Origin: Mycobacterium sp. AZCC_0083
GTDB taxonomy: Bacteria; Actinomycetota; Actinomycetes; Mycobacteriales; Mycobacteriaceae
Direction of reading: 5' to 3'
NCBI RefSeq assembly: GCF_014202335.1
Contig: NZ_JACHGP010000017.1
Location: 1 to 64,000, forward strand
DNA length: 64,000 bases
This document shows positions 53,658-64,000 of this stretch, piece after piece. The position numbers and the translations under genes were made by a program. Position 1 is the stretch's first letter. The number at the start of each line of letters is the position of its first letter. The notes beneath the pieces are model-generated. The model searched no databases and had not been told where the DNA came from. It was given only the letters and a program-made list of their open reading frames with translations.

Positions 53658-53661
<4 letters not shown>
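50938..53661 (+). CDS. GH63-like glucosidase (907 aa)
   Basis: A large (alpha/alpha)6-barrel hydrolase of the GH63/mannosyl-oligosaccharide-glucosidase-like group. Seen are DWYLWGPYLSERQWGTVRED, an N-terminal beta domain (WRYHYPQRAFPYQQLLDENR), TWEYPWFAAWDMAFHCVALV with the acidic pair of the active site, GFMGLDNIGPVDRS and the late FGGNSNWRGPVWFPLNYL. Bacterial members hydrolyse glucosyl-, mannosyl- or glucosylglycerate-type compounds. The start codon is GTG. Its stop overlaps the GlgX start (ATGA), so the two enzymes are coupled and probably act on one alpha-glucan or compatible solute. Confidence 0.88.
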
Positions 53662-55751
<2,090 letters not shown>

Positions 55752-56390
55752 CCGCGGCAATCGAACCGCCCCAGCTCAACCTCGGTAGGCGGCTCATTGA
55801 CCCAGCGCGGTCCCCATTCGTGGCCGAACGGCTTGGGATTGAAGTCGTTTGGTGGACCCAGTGTCAGGCGACTTTTGCCGTCTGAGTGAGTCGGTCTTCG
55901 AACTCGGCGAGGTGATGGTACCGAGGGCCGCGAGACGTGTGCGATTGTTGTGGAATTCGACTTTCGTTGTGGTCCAAGATGTTTGGGCCAGTGCATTGTC
56001 CCAACCTCCGTGCGGCCGACCGAACGGGCCAGATTGTGCTCACGGGCACAGCTGGCGTTGTCCAGCGAACAGTCCGGGCGTCCGAACTATCTACGACGCG
56101 TTATGTGGCCGAATCCAATACTTGCCGAGGCCACAATCGTCGGGCGGCACGACTCGAGCTGAGCACTGGATCGCCCGATTGGTGAACACGGTGCTCGGGT
56201 CACGGTTCAAGACAATTGGAACGCAACGTGATTCGGACAACGCGTGCGCCGAACGATGCGGGGAATCCCATCAGGGCCGTCTCCGGTGGCGCGCCGTGGG
56301 AGTACCACGCAGACCAGCAGCTGTTGGAAACCGTTTGCCACTGGTGCCACAGAACAACCGAATGGGTGCTCGTCCTGCGCACCGATGCTT
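55752..56390. other. Poorly coding region, possible gene fragments
   Basis: Two pieces look protein-like: minus strand near 55864-55930 (RGPRYHHLAEFEDRLTQTA) and plus strand from 56216 (GGAPWEYHADQQLLETVCHW, with a CHWC pair). Neither forms a complete gene or belongs to a family I recognise. They are probably remnants. Confidence 0.4.
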
Positions 56391-56600
56391 CTAGCTGCGG
56401 CGGCGCGCCGACGCGTATTCTTTCGCAGCCTCCGCTGCATACCGGATGGCATGCACCTGATGGTCATGCGCCAGATGTGCTTGATCTACTGCCGCCAGAA
56501 TATCTTTCGCCTCCTGAAGCTTGGCGGCTTCGCGATGGTGCCGTGCCGCGTGCTCATGATGTTCAGCCGCACGTTGATGAAGTTTGCTTAACCCTGACAT
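56391..56600 (-). CDS. His/Ala-rich small helical protein (69 aa)
   Basis: The product starts MSGLSKLHQRAAEHHEHAAR, continues HHREAAKLQEAKDILAAVDQ and ends EYASARRRS. Histidine pairs recur every few residues on a predicted helix, which could bind metal. Similar short proteins occur scattered in other bacteria without known function. AGAAGGGA lies seven bases before the ATG, and the extension to 56678 is not family-like. Confidence 0.7.
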   Translation of the reverse strand: MSGLSKLHQRAAEHHEHAARHHREAAKLQEAKDILAAVDQAHLAHDHQVHAIRYAAEAAKEYASARRRS

Positions 56601-57099
56601 GGAGGTCCCTTCTTGGTTGCAATCTCTGCTCCCCATCGTGGGCGCCGGCACGCCAGGAGTCATTGTCCGGCGGCCCACGATGTTCCGCCAGTCATTAGTC
56701 GCATCAACAACCGATCGAAGAACCCAGTCACCGCGACAACAAGATCGATGCCTTCTCCGAATATCCGCTCCGGCGGTGGTCGCAGCTCTCGCAATCTCAC
56801 TCCGGCAGTACCTTGAGGCGTTCTGACCGCGATGCCCTCGGCGACCTCCTCCGCCCCAATACTCTATCGGTCGGTGTTCGCCGAGACATGATCTTCAGAT
56901 CAACGTTAGTCACCGCCACAACCCGGACCGGCAAACCGTGCATTAGCTTCTCTCTTAACACCACAGCGGAATCCGACGAGTGGTGGTCGTCTGCAGGGTG
57001 CCTCGCGATCCAGGGCGGTTAGGTATTGATCGCCAAACGGGCTGACCTTCAACCGCTTACACCCTCGCCGGACGGCACACTGAGCGAAGGAGAGCACCT
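56601..57099. other. Intergenic region without recognisable genes
   Basis: No supported gene on either strand; only the ribosome-binding site (AAGGAGA at about 57086) of the following small gene stands out. Confidence 0.4.
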
Positions 57100-57204
57100 A
57101 TGAGGCGCTGGTTCGAGAATCGGCTGGCCATGCTGTTCGCCGCCACCTACGTGGCGGCGACGGCACGGGCGATGACCGCGCTGCCGCACGACGAACTGAC
57201 CTGA
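57100..57204 (+). CDS. Very small hypothetical protein (34 aa)
   Basis: MRRWFENRLAMLFAATYVAA followed by TARAMTALPHDELT. A strong AAGGAGA sits seven bases before the ATG, which is the best ribosome-binding site in the neighbourhood. The middle is hydrophobic and Ala-rich and could lie at the membrane. It is 125 bases before the second FHA gene and may be its leader. Confidence 0.45.
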   Translation: MRRWFENRLAMLFAATYVAATARAMTALPHDELT

Positions 57205-57328
57205 CAGGGGTGGGAAGCGGCTAAGGCCCTATCTGGCACCGAGCATCGCCGTCCAGCAATACGAAACGCGAACTCGCGGGACGCAAGTTCTACGCGGCAC
57301 CGCCAGAACAGTCGAAAAGGAGCAACAC

Positions 57329-57772
57329 GTGACCCAGACGGACGACGACCAGACGTCTCGAGAAATCATCGCCGAGATCGCAGTGCCGGACGTCGAATGG
57401 ACCGCCTCCGCGATGGTCGTCGTCACGCGTGGCCCCATCGCCGGTTCCCGATTCCCGCTGCATCAGGCGGTCACATCCGCAGGCCGCGATCCGCGCGGCG
57501 ACATCTTCCTCGACGACGTGACCGTCAGCCGGCGCCATGCCGAATTCCGCTCGGAACGCGGTGAATTGCAGGTCGTCGACATTGACAGCCTCAACGGCAC
57601 CTACGTCAACGGCCGGCCGATCGATTCAGCTGTGCTGACCAACGGCGACGAGATTCAGATGGGTAAGTTCCGGCTAGTATTGTTGATCCAACCGCGACGG
57701 GTTGACACCGACGACCATCCCCATTCGACGAATCGGTTCACCCATCAATCCCAATTTTCGCCACCGCACTGA
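57329..57772 (+). CDS. Second GarA-like FHA-domain protein (147 aa)
   Basis: One FHA domain (about residues 40-115) with SAGRDPRGDIFLDDVTVSRR, HAEFRSERGELQVVDIDSLN, GTYVNGRPIDSAV and MGKFRLVLL; the phosphothreonine-binding Arg, Ser and Asn are kept. As with the 44 kb paralogue, the N-terminal tail (MTQTDDDQTSREIIAEIAVP) lacks the ETTS phosphorylation motif of true GarA, although it contains a DQTSRE stretch that a kinase might use. AAAGGAGC precedes the start. The next regulators downstream are a LAL protein and a GAF-PucR protein. Confidence 0.9.
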   Translation: MTQTDDDQTSREIIAEIAVPDVEWTASAMVVVTRGPIAGSRFPLHQAVTSAGRDPRGDIFLDDVTVSRRHAEFRSERGELQVVDIDSLNGTYVNGRPIDSAVLTNGDEIQMGKFRLVLLIQPRRVDTDDHPHSTNRFTHQSQFSPPH

Positions 57773-58177
57773 CGGGACCCCGCTAGCTGGTCCGGTGTGG
57801 GGTTGCGCCACAAACTATGCAGGCTGCCTGTACAGGTGTCTGTTTTGGCTAGCCCGTGGAATATCAAGGCGGGGACACAACAAGACGCGGTATGCACTGT
57901 TGCCGCGAACCTCACCGGTCGGAGCCGCCACACACTCGCGGGAAAGTGGCTCAGTTCGGTGAGTGAGTATTGCTGTAACACAAGCTGACTGCACCGTCGT
58001 GGTGCCGCACGCCGGGCACGATCGATTCTCGGTCGGTCACAAAGGGACGGAGAATCAACGACATCGTCAGAGAACAGAACCTGGCGACCGGCATCGCGAG
58101 GGAGCTGCCGCCGATGCGGGTTGGCACATGGCAGTGACCGGCGGCGATCGGGACCGTGCCCAGGCGCGAGCTTGGAC
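57773..58177. other. Intergenic region without recognisable genes
   Basis: Between the FHA gene and the ThiS-like gene. Short minus-strand frames have no recognisable composition; nothing supportable. Confidence 0.4.
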
Positions 58178-58429
58178 TCAGCCATCCTGCACCGCTGTTA
58201 GCACCTCGAGCCGGGCGCCGTCCGAAAGTTTCGTCTGCCAGGCGGATCGCGGTAGCACCGCTCGGTTCAACGCCACGGCGACACCGCGGGCGGGGCAGCC
58301 GAGCGACTCCAGCAGCAGCGCGACCGTGACGTTATCCCCAACCCACATACGCCGGCCATTGACGGTGATGACCGCCGGGCCATCGTCCCCGGCTCCGTTC
58401 GGGCCGTCGTGACCGACAGTGTCGCTCAT
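58178..58429 (-). CDS. Orphan ThiS/MoaD-like ubiquitin-fold protein ending in Asp-Gly (83 aa)
   Basis: A beta-grasp sulfur-carrier fold very like ThiS: VITVNGRRMWVGDNVTVALL, LESLGCPARGVAVALNRAVL and RSAWQTKLSDGARLEVLTAV. Working sulfur carriers end in Gly-Gly, which is adenylated and thiocarboxylated; this one ends VQDG. The N-terminus is about 15 residues longer than in thiamine ThiS (MSDTVGHDGPNGAGDDG). No thiG, thiO, thiF or moe gene is nearby. It is either a decaying duplicate or a carrier with altered chemistry. Confidence 0.8.
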   Translation of the reverse strand: MSDTVGHDGPNGAGDDGPAVITVNGRRMWVGDNVTVALLLESLGCPARGVAVALNRAVLPRSAWQTKLSDGARLEVLTAVQDG

Positions 58430-58595
58430 GTCAGTTCCCCCCATTGCTGAGCCGTACTGCGGCAGCCTTGCACCACCCGATTGTTGCCCTGCCTGGTATC
58501 GAAGCCGATGTGTGCAATGACAACGTCGCGACAACGCCGATGTGGCGGCCGCCACAACATGTACAGCGGCCGTCGTGGCTTGAAACATCGGTTGG

Positions 58596-58928
58596 AGTGA
58601 TCGTTGCCGCAGCAGCCGACTCTTACGGGGTACGTCGGCCGCCGACACCGTCAACCAGCTCAGAGGCGACGGGTACAACGTGGAGTTGAACTTCGACGGG
58701 ACCAGGGATGTCCCGCTGTCGGAGTGCACGGTGACCGGGACCCACGAATCCCCGAGACGGCCCCCTCGGCAGCGCACCGGTGCCCCGGGGTAGCTCGTCA
58801 CCGTGTCCGTCGACGTGCTATTGGAAAGTAAGCATTGCGTCGTCGAGTTTGAGAGCGACGGCGCGGCGGCGCAAGTGTCGTCCGCGACGCCACCAAAGGC
58901 TGGCCGGGTATCAAGCGGCGCCGCGTGA
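58596..58928 (+). pseudogene. Small secreted mycobacterial protein, disrupted
   Basis: One frame gives VIVAAAADSYGV, the end of a signal peptide. The next frame continues TSAADTVNQLRGDGYNVELN, DVPLSECTVTGTHES and then, after an in-frame TAG near 58791, LVTVSVDV. The order (signal, TVNQLRxxGYNV, PLSxCTVTGxH, TVxVDV) is that of a common family of small exported mycobacterial proteins. One frameshift and one stop are required to read it, so it is broken. Confidence 0.55.
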
Positions 58929-59208
58929 GGATTTTCGTTGCTGGTATCAAGGCGACGAGGTGCAGAAGCAGGTCGCTGAAGTAGCGAAAGCGCTCTACCA
59001 GCGCGCCGATGATCTGGCGGTTCTGCTTGCCCGCGCGATCACCCGCCGTTCGTGGTCGTCGCCGCTGATGTTCGGCTGTCGGCGCCGAGGCGCTGCCCTC
59101 GATCGCGTGCACGCTGAGCAGCATCGACGTGTATTCCGCGTAGCTGGGCGGAAGCCTACAATGACCCGCACTGCATTGGCAGTCCAGTAACGGTAGACAG
59201 GACACCCC

Positions 59209-62019
59209 ATGGGGCCTTCGACCGGTCTTTTTGATAGTGGCGCCCAGCGGCTCGCAACTCCGCCGATTCGGGGCCGGGCGGGCGAGCTGAAGGTGATCGG
59301 CGCGTTGGTGACGGCGCTGGTGCAGGGGCGCGGGGGCGTGCTGGTCATCGAGGGCCCGCCGGGCATCGGGAAGAGTCGGTTGCTGACCGAGGTGATGGCG
59401 CTGGCCGACAAGGGCGGGGTGCGCACCTTGTTCGGTGAGGCATTCGAGTATCAGCAGACGGTGCCGTTCTTCTCGCTGTTCATGGCCACGCTGCGCGCCG
59501 ATCCGCCGGTTGGCGACGCCGACGCGTTGCGCCGGCTGGGGGGCTCGGCGGATCTGCGCTACTGGGTGGTGCGCGATCTGGCCGACGCGATTCATGCGGC
59601 GGCCGCGGAAACCCCGCTGGCGATCGTGTTGGAGGACATCCACTGGGCCGATAACAGCACGTTAATGGCGCTGCGGTCGCTGGCCAGCGCGCGGCCGGAT
59701 GCGGCGGTGTTGTGGGTTCTAACCGCCCGCACCGGGGCTGGCGGTCCGCTTCTCCAGGAGACGTTGTCGGTGCTGCAACGCGCGAATGCCGCAGTTGTGC
59801 GCGTGGCCGCTATGTCGCCGGGCGCGGTCGTCGACATGGTCCAGGACGCCGTGCGGGCCAACGCCGACGAGTCGCTGCTGAACCTGGCCGCCAAGGCGCA
59901 CGGAAATCCATTCCTCGTCAGGGAGCTGGTCGGGGGTCTGGACGAGGAGGGCCGGCTCAACGTCAGCGGCGGGCGTGCGGTGGCCACCGGACATGCGCTG
60001 CCGCGACGCCTGAGCGCAAGCATGCAGCAACGACTCGACCACCTCTCCGCGGGTTCCGGCGAGGTGGTGCGGGTGGCCGCGGTGCTGCCGAACCGGTTCT
60101 CGGCTGGGCTGCTGGCCGCGATGCTGGAACGCCAGCCGGCGTCGTTGATGTCGGCGCTCGAGGAGGCGGTGCGCGCGGATCTGCTCGTCGACGACGGTGA
60201 GCAGTTGAGGTTTCGGCACGACTTGCTGCGCGAGGCCACCCGGCAGTCGTTGCCGCAGTCGCTGCGCCGCGCGATGGAGCGCCAATCGGCGTCGATCATG
60301 CTGAGTATGGGCGCGTCGCCGGCCGAGGTGGCCACCCAGCTGGTACGCAGCGCCGAGCCCGGAGACCGGGAGGCGATCGACGCGCTGCGACAGGCCGCTC
60401 AATCAGTGGGCCACAGCGACGCGAGTGCGGCGGCGGACTTGAGCCAGCGCGCGTTGGAGCTGTTGGCGGCCGATGACGCTGAGCGCGGGCTGCTGGTCGC
60501 CGAAACGGTGGGGTTGCTCAACCGGGCCAGCCGCCATCCCGAAGCCGAAGAGTTGGCCGTTGCGGCGCTCTCGGAAGCGGCGTCGCCCCAAGAAGAGGCC
60601 GAGATTCGCCTGCGCCTCCCGACGATCAATAAGCACACTACTCAGCGGCGCGTTGAGGAGAATCGGCGCGCGTTGCAGTTGGGCGAGATCAGCGAGGTCA
60701 CCCGGGCACGGCATCTGGCACACCTGGCCTACAACCTGGCGTACCACAACCAAGGTGAGCAAGAGCGCACGGCGGCCGATGAGGCCGCCGCGGCCGCTGC
60801 ATCGACCGGTGATCTCGAGGCCACGATCATGGCTAACCTCACCCTCGCTTTGCTCGATGATGGGGAGGGGTACGCGGGCCGCTCGGTAGGCCGCCTCGAG
60901 GAACTTTGCGCGCTCGCCCGCACGAGTGATGCGACCGCAGCCCATGACTTGGCCGCGATCCACTACGCCAACCTGCTGGCGGTAGTCGGCCGGTTGGACG
61001 ACGCTGCGGCCCAGGTCGCCGACGGAACACAGCAAGCCCGCCGGGAACGCAACGCGATGGCCCTTGCAATCTGGGCCACGATTGACGGGATGGTCCACCT
61101 GGCTGCGGGCCGGTTGTCTGCCGCCCGCGCCGCGACTGAGTCCCTGCCGCCCCCACAGCCGACAGGCGTGACCGAGCCGGACATGATCCGCATCGTGATT
61201 CTGGCCGAGGTGGCGGCCCGCACCGATGACCGAAACTTGTTGCAGCAGATGGTCAATCACGCGCGCAACGCCTACCCCACTGGCTCATCTGTCGTGCGTC
61301 GGGGAGCGGCGCATGTGCTAGCGCTGGCGGCGTGGCTGCGCGACGACGTCCATGACGCGATGCGCTGGCTCGGCGACATCACTCTATTCGGGTCACCAAT
61401 CTGGCCCCAGGTCTTAGATCAGGTGATCTTGGCCGCGCGGGTTGCATCGGCCGCCGGCGATGCCGGCTTGCGCATACGTGTCCTGCAGGCCACGGAGCTG
61501 CTCGAGCGTGAGCGGCCGGCGATCCCGTTGCTCAGCGGGGTCGCCACGTACGCTCGCGGGATCCTCGAACGTGACGCCCACGCGCTCGTGGGCGCCGCCG
61601 ACGTGCTTCGGGCGTCGTCGCGGCCGCTTCTTTACGCCGCGGCCGCCGAGGACGCCGGCGCTGAACTCTCACGCACCGACCGGGGTGATGAGGCGCTGGA
61701 TCAGCTCAACGCCGCGTTCGACACCTACCTGCACCACGAAGCGCTCGCCGATGCGCGCCGGGTGGGCCGCGAGTTGCGCCGGTTGGGTGTGGAACGTCGC
61801 ATCGTCAGCCAGCCGCGGGCAAAAGCGGGCTGGGACAGCCTCACCGACTCCGAGCTCAAGGTGGTCAACCTGATCGCACAGGGCGTGACCAACCGCGACG
61901 CCGCCATGCAGCTGCACCTTTCCCTGCATACGGTGAAAAACCACGTCCACAATGCGTTCGCCAAGCTGGGCATCAACTCCCGCGCCCAATTGACGCAGCT
62001 CATGCCCGGGTCCGATTAA
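59209..62019 (+). CDS. LuxR-family ATPase regulator (LAL type, 936 aa)
   Basis: An N-terminal AAA/STAND ATPase with Walker A GPPGIGKS (residues 49-56) and Walker B LAIVLEDIHWAD, a long alpha-helical TPR-like middle region, and a C-terminal LuxR helix-turn-helix (about 875-930: LTDSELKVVNLIAQGVTNRD, LHLSLHTVKNHVHNAFAKLG). Such proteins sense small ligands or proteins and activate transcription in an ATP-dependent manner. The ATG at 59209 gives the usual short lead to the ATPase. It is followed 267 bases later by the GAF-PucR regulator; the targets are unknown. Confidence 0.93.
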   Translation: MGPSTGLFDSGAQRLATPPIRGRAGELKVIGALVTALVQGRGGVLVIEGPPGIGKSRLLTEVMALADKGGVRTLFGEAFEYQQTVPFFSLFMATLRADPPVGDADALRRLGGSADLRYWVVRDLADAIHAAAAETPLAIVLEDIHWADNSTLMALRSLASARPDAAVLWVLTARTGAGGPLLQETLSVLQRANAAVVRVAAMSPGAVVDMVQDAVRANADESLLNLAAKAHGNPFLVRELVGGLDEEGRLNVSGGRAVATGHALPRRLSASMQQRLDHLSAGSGEVVRVAAVLPNRFSAGLLAAMLERQPASLMSALEEAVRADLLVDDGEQLRFRHDLLREATRQSLPQSLRRAMERQSASIMLSMGASPAEVATQLVRSAEPGDREAIDALRQAAQSVGHSDASAAADLSQRALELLAADDAERGLLVAETVGLLNRASRHPEAEELAVAALSEAASPQEEAEIRLRLPTINKHTTQRRVEENRRALQLGEISEVTRARHLAHLAYNLAYHNQGEQERTAADEAAAAAASTGDLEATIMANLTLALLDDGEGYAGRSVGRLEELCALARTSDATAAHDLAAIHYANLLAVVGRLDDAAAQVADGTQQARRERNAMALAIWATIDGMVHLAAGRLSAARAATESLPPPQPTGVTEPDMIRIVILAEVAARTDDRNLLQQMVNHARNAYPTGSSVVRRGAAHVLALAAWLRDDVHDAMRWLGDITLFGSPIWPQVLDQVILAARVASAAGDAGLRIRVLQATELLERERPAIPLLSGVATYARGILERDAHALVGAADVLRASSRPLLYAAAAEDAGAELSRTDRGDEALDQLNAAFDTYLHHEALADARRVGRELRRLGVERRIVSQPRAKAGWDSLTDSELKVVNLIAQGVTNRDAAMQLHLSLHTVKNHVHNAFAKLGINSRAQLTQLMPGSD

Positions 62020-62209
62020 CCAGCCAGTCTCATATCGGGTCCGCCTAGTATTAGGTCCATGCGGCTCTAAACATGAATCCTCGGGCCATGGTGCGGGGCT
62101 GGCCGCGCGGCGACCGTAGTAGTCGTCAACTCATCACGTTCTCACTCGCACGACGGCCGAGGCTAGGCCAGACACCGCGCCGGTGAGCACACGAGGAAAA
62201 GAGCCAACG

Positions 62210-62290
62210 ATGCTGAATGCAACGCTTGGAATGCTGGCGATGCTGCCGGTGGTGTTCGGTGTCGCTGGGTGGGCAATGGTGTCCCGATGA
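62210..62290 (+). CDS. 26-residue hydrophobic peptide coupled to the PucR gene
   Basis: MLNATLGMLAMLPVVFGVAG followed by WAMVSR: a single predicted membrane helix. GAGGAAAAGAG lies before its ATG, and its stop overlaps the ATG of the GAF-PucR gene (ATGA). It could be a membrane micro-protein or a leader peptide that couples translation. Confidence 0.5.
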   Translation: MLNATLGMLAMLPVVFGVAGWAMVSR

Positions 62291-63753
62291 CCATAGACTC
62301 GCCTAGCTCGGTCGCCGAATCAGTAAGTAGCACTAGCGATCCCGACGCGCAGGCACGACGTGCGAGCGATGGCGAACTGAGCGCAGGGTTTCAATCTGAC
62401 CTGACGATTGATGAGGATGCCGTGGACGGACTCTTGTCCGCCGAGGAACTTGCTGCCGAATTCGAGGAGAACCTCGACGATGGCAAGTGGTACACCGAGT
62501 ATCGCCGGCTCGCCACCGAACAGGCCGCCTTGCGCCGGCTCGCCACGCTCGTCGCGCGCGGCGTTGAACCTTCGGAGGTATTTGGCGCGGTCGCCGACGA
62601 GATGCGCCGATGCGTGCCTGCGGCTGCCGCAGGGTTGTGGCGATACGAAACGACCGGCGAAATTACGCTGCTCAGCCTCGCGGCTTACCTTCCTGACGCG
62701 GCGATGAAGTGGCCGGTGGGCACTCGAACACCGATCGAGGGCAACACCCTCGCGGCGGTGGTGCAACGCACCGGCCGCCCTGCCCGGATGGACAGCTACG
62801 ACAACGCCACCGGAATTTTCGCCGAGCTCGTCCGCGCAATCGGCCTGAGCGCTGCGGTGGGAGTCCCCATCATCGTCGACGGACGCCTGTGGGGCCTGGC
62901 GGCCGTCGGCGCGGACCGGCCAGGCCCCATGCCGGCCGACACAGAGGACCACGTGGGCCACTGTGCCGAACTGATCGCCACTGCACTCGTGGCCGGCCAT
63001 CGCGACGAGCAGAACCGGCAGCTCCTGGCTGAGGGGTCACAACGCTTGAGTCTGATTGACGCCCTGCTTGAGGGACGGGCCTTCGACGATTGGAGCCTGC
63101 GGGATCTCGCCGGCCATCTTCGGCTGCCGATCAATGGTCCTTTTGTGGTCATCGCCGCCCACGTTCCCAGCGCGGGCGATGAGCCGCTACCCGAGATCGG
63201 GTCGAAGCTTCGTAGCCTTGACATATTTTCAGCGTGGCGGCTGCTGCCTGATTTGCAGGTCGGGGTCGTACACGTCAAGTCCGAACGAAAACTCGACATG
63301 GTCATTGGCCTGGTATCTCGGATGACGACTGCGCGGGTGGGCGTAAGTGCGGCCTTCGGGGATCTGCGCGATACGCGACGAGCCCTGCATGTCGCAAGGG
63401 TGATGTTGCGGGGCCCGACCGATTCCACATCCTCGGTCGCCGTGTTCGACGGCTCCATCCTGGCCACCGCTGCCGTCAGCGCACCGGAGGCGATGATCAA
63501 AACGGTCCGCGCTGCGTTGGACGGTTTTGGCAACCTTCCCGACGAGGACCGGGAGATGCTGTTCGAAACGTTTCGGGTCTGGCAGGACAACGATGCGTCG
63601 GTGTCCGGTGCGGCTGAGGTACTCATTTGCCACCCGAACACCGTCCGCCACCGGTTGCGCCGGATCGAGAAACACACCGGAAGATCCCTCTCGCGGCCAA
63701 GGGATGTCGCCGAGCTGTGTTTGGTTTTCGAGGTACATCGCCGTCTGATGTAG
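62287..63753 (+). CDS. GAF-PucR family transcriptional regulator, paralogue (488 aa)
   Basis: Same architecture as the 44.8 kb gene, with a longer acidic N-terminus (residues 1-70). The GAF domain includes RLATEQAALRRLATLVARGV, GLWRYETTGEITLLS and RTGRPARMDSYDN; the C-terminal PucR helix-turn-helix includes CHPNTVRHRLRRIEKHTGRS. The closeness of the two suggests duplication. Start at 62287 rather than an upstream frame because of ATGA coupling to the small peptide gene. Confidence 0.92.
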   Translation: MTIDSPSSVAESVSSTSDPDAQARRASDGELSAGFQSDLTIDEDAVDGLLSAEELAAEFEENLDDGKWYTEYRRLATEQAALRRLATLVARGVEPSEVFGAVADEMRRCVPAAAAGLWRYETTGEITLLSLAAYLPDAAMKWPVGTRTPIEGNTLAAVVQRTGRPARMDSYDNATGIFAELVRAIGLSAAVGVPIIVDGRLWGLAAVGADRPGPMPADTEDHVGHCAELIATALVAGHRDEQNRQLLAEGSQRLSLIDALLEGRAFDDWSLRDLAGHLRLPINGPFVVIAAHVPSAGDEPLPEIGSKLRSLDIFSAWRLLPDLQVGVVHVKSERKLDMVIGLVSRMTTARVGVSAAFGDLRDTRRALHVARVMLRGPTDSTSSVAVFDGSILATAAVSAPEAMIKTVRAALDGFGNLPDEDREMLFETFRVWQDNDASVSGAAEVLICHPNTVRHRLRRIEKHTGRSLSRPRDVAELCLVFEVHRRLM

Positions 63754-64000
63754 CCGAAAACCATTGAGGCTGTGGACGAGCGGAAGGCCGCCACGATAAC
63801 GATGCTGCCTAGTCAGGGCCCGCGCGCGTAGCACATCATGCAAAGCCGTTGCCACACTGTGCGTAGCCGAAGTCGGTCTGCTCTCGTTCGTCGTGCTCGT
63901 TCAAACGGTTTTTGGGCTCGGCTGCCGGTGTTCCCCGCTACACCCAACCGGATTCATCGCTGTCATCGGGGCCAATGACGTGGATTCCCTAGCGGGCAAT
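63754..64000. other. End of window, no recognisable gene
   Basis: The last 247 bases after the PucR gene show no supported coding region; a gene beginning outside the window cannot be excluded. Confidence 0.4.

Noticed and set aside
58178..58429. Thiamine riboswitch or thiamine operon around the ThiS-like gene
   Set aside because: No THI-box-like conserved words upstream and no thiamine genes next to it.

Overview
The window comes from a high-GC actinobacterium, almost certainly a rapidly growing Mycobacterium (Mycolicibacterium). The signs are many GTG starts, FadA/FadB and FadE/FadD-type lipid genes, an Ltp1-like thiolase, a carboxylic acid reductase of the M. marinum type, two GarA-like FHA proteins and a TreX/GlgX debranching enzyme. 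No rRNA, tRNA or CRISPR array was seen.

Region 1 (1-24.7 kb) is a catabolic island for acyl-CoA compounds. In order it holds a FAH-family end, an acetoacetate-decarboxylase homologue, an acyl-CoA ligase (fadD), two atypical crotonases, fadB and fadA (minus strand), a nitroreductase, an IclR regulator, a CitE/malyl-CoA-lyase-like enzyme facing a MmgE/PrpD protein, and an aldo-keto reductase. A six-gene operon follows: SCPx/Ltp1 thiolase, two MaoC-fold subunits, an SDR and two acyl-CoA dehydrogenases. After it come an AMACR-type CoA enzyme with a VOC protein, a TetR regulator, a YceI polyisoprenoid-binding-type protein and a second, paralogous TetR. The AMACR, dehydrogenase, MaoC, SDR and SCPx-thiolase set has the same parts as peroxisomal beta-oxidation of 2-methyl-branched acyl chains. 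Nearly every transcription unit here, plus a unit at 27.1 kb, carries the same two-part operator, WGTNACT-N10-WGTNACT, so the island looks like one regulon, probably under the twin TetR proteins.

Region 2 (25-29.3 kb) has a group of small, overlapping, phage-type genes, then a gutted second fadD with its operator and an intact 2-oxo-acid decarboxylase. The first fadD locus keeps a fragment of the same decarboxylase, so the two loci are duplicates with complementary deletions. Region 3 (29.8-33.8 kb) is an XRE-cupin regulator divergent from a PLP deaminase/desulfhydrase, an APC permease and an SDR. Region 4 (34.9-41 kb) has an SDR divergent from an azoreductase, and a TetR divergent from the carboxylic acid reductase; both intergenic spacers carry the same perfect inverted repeat.

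Region 5 (41-64 kb) mixes gene fragments (acs, a ThDP enzyme, a DUF1003 copy lacking both membrane helices, an IS5-type transposase) with a lipoprotein lipase, two GarA-like FHA proteins, two paralogous GAF-PucR regulators, a large LuxR/LAL ATPase regulator, an epimerase with a MerR regulator, a coiled-coil protein, a GH63-like glucosidase with GlgX, a His-rich small protein and an orphan ThiS-like protein. Long stretches between these genes are decayed or empty.
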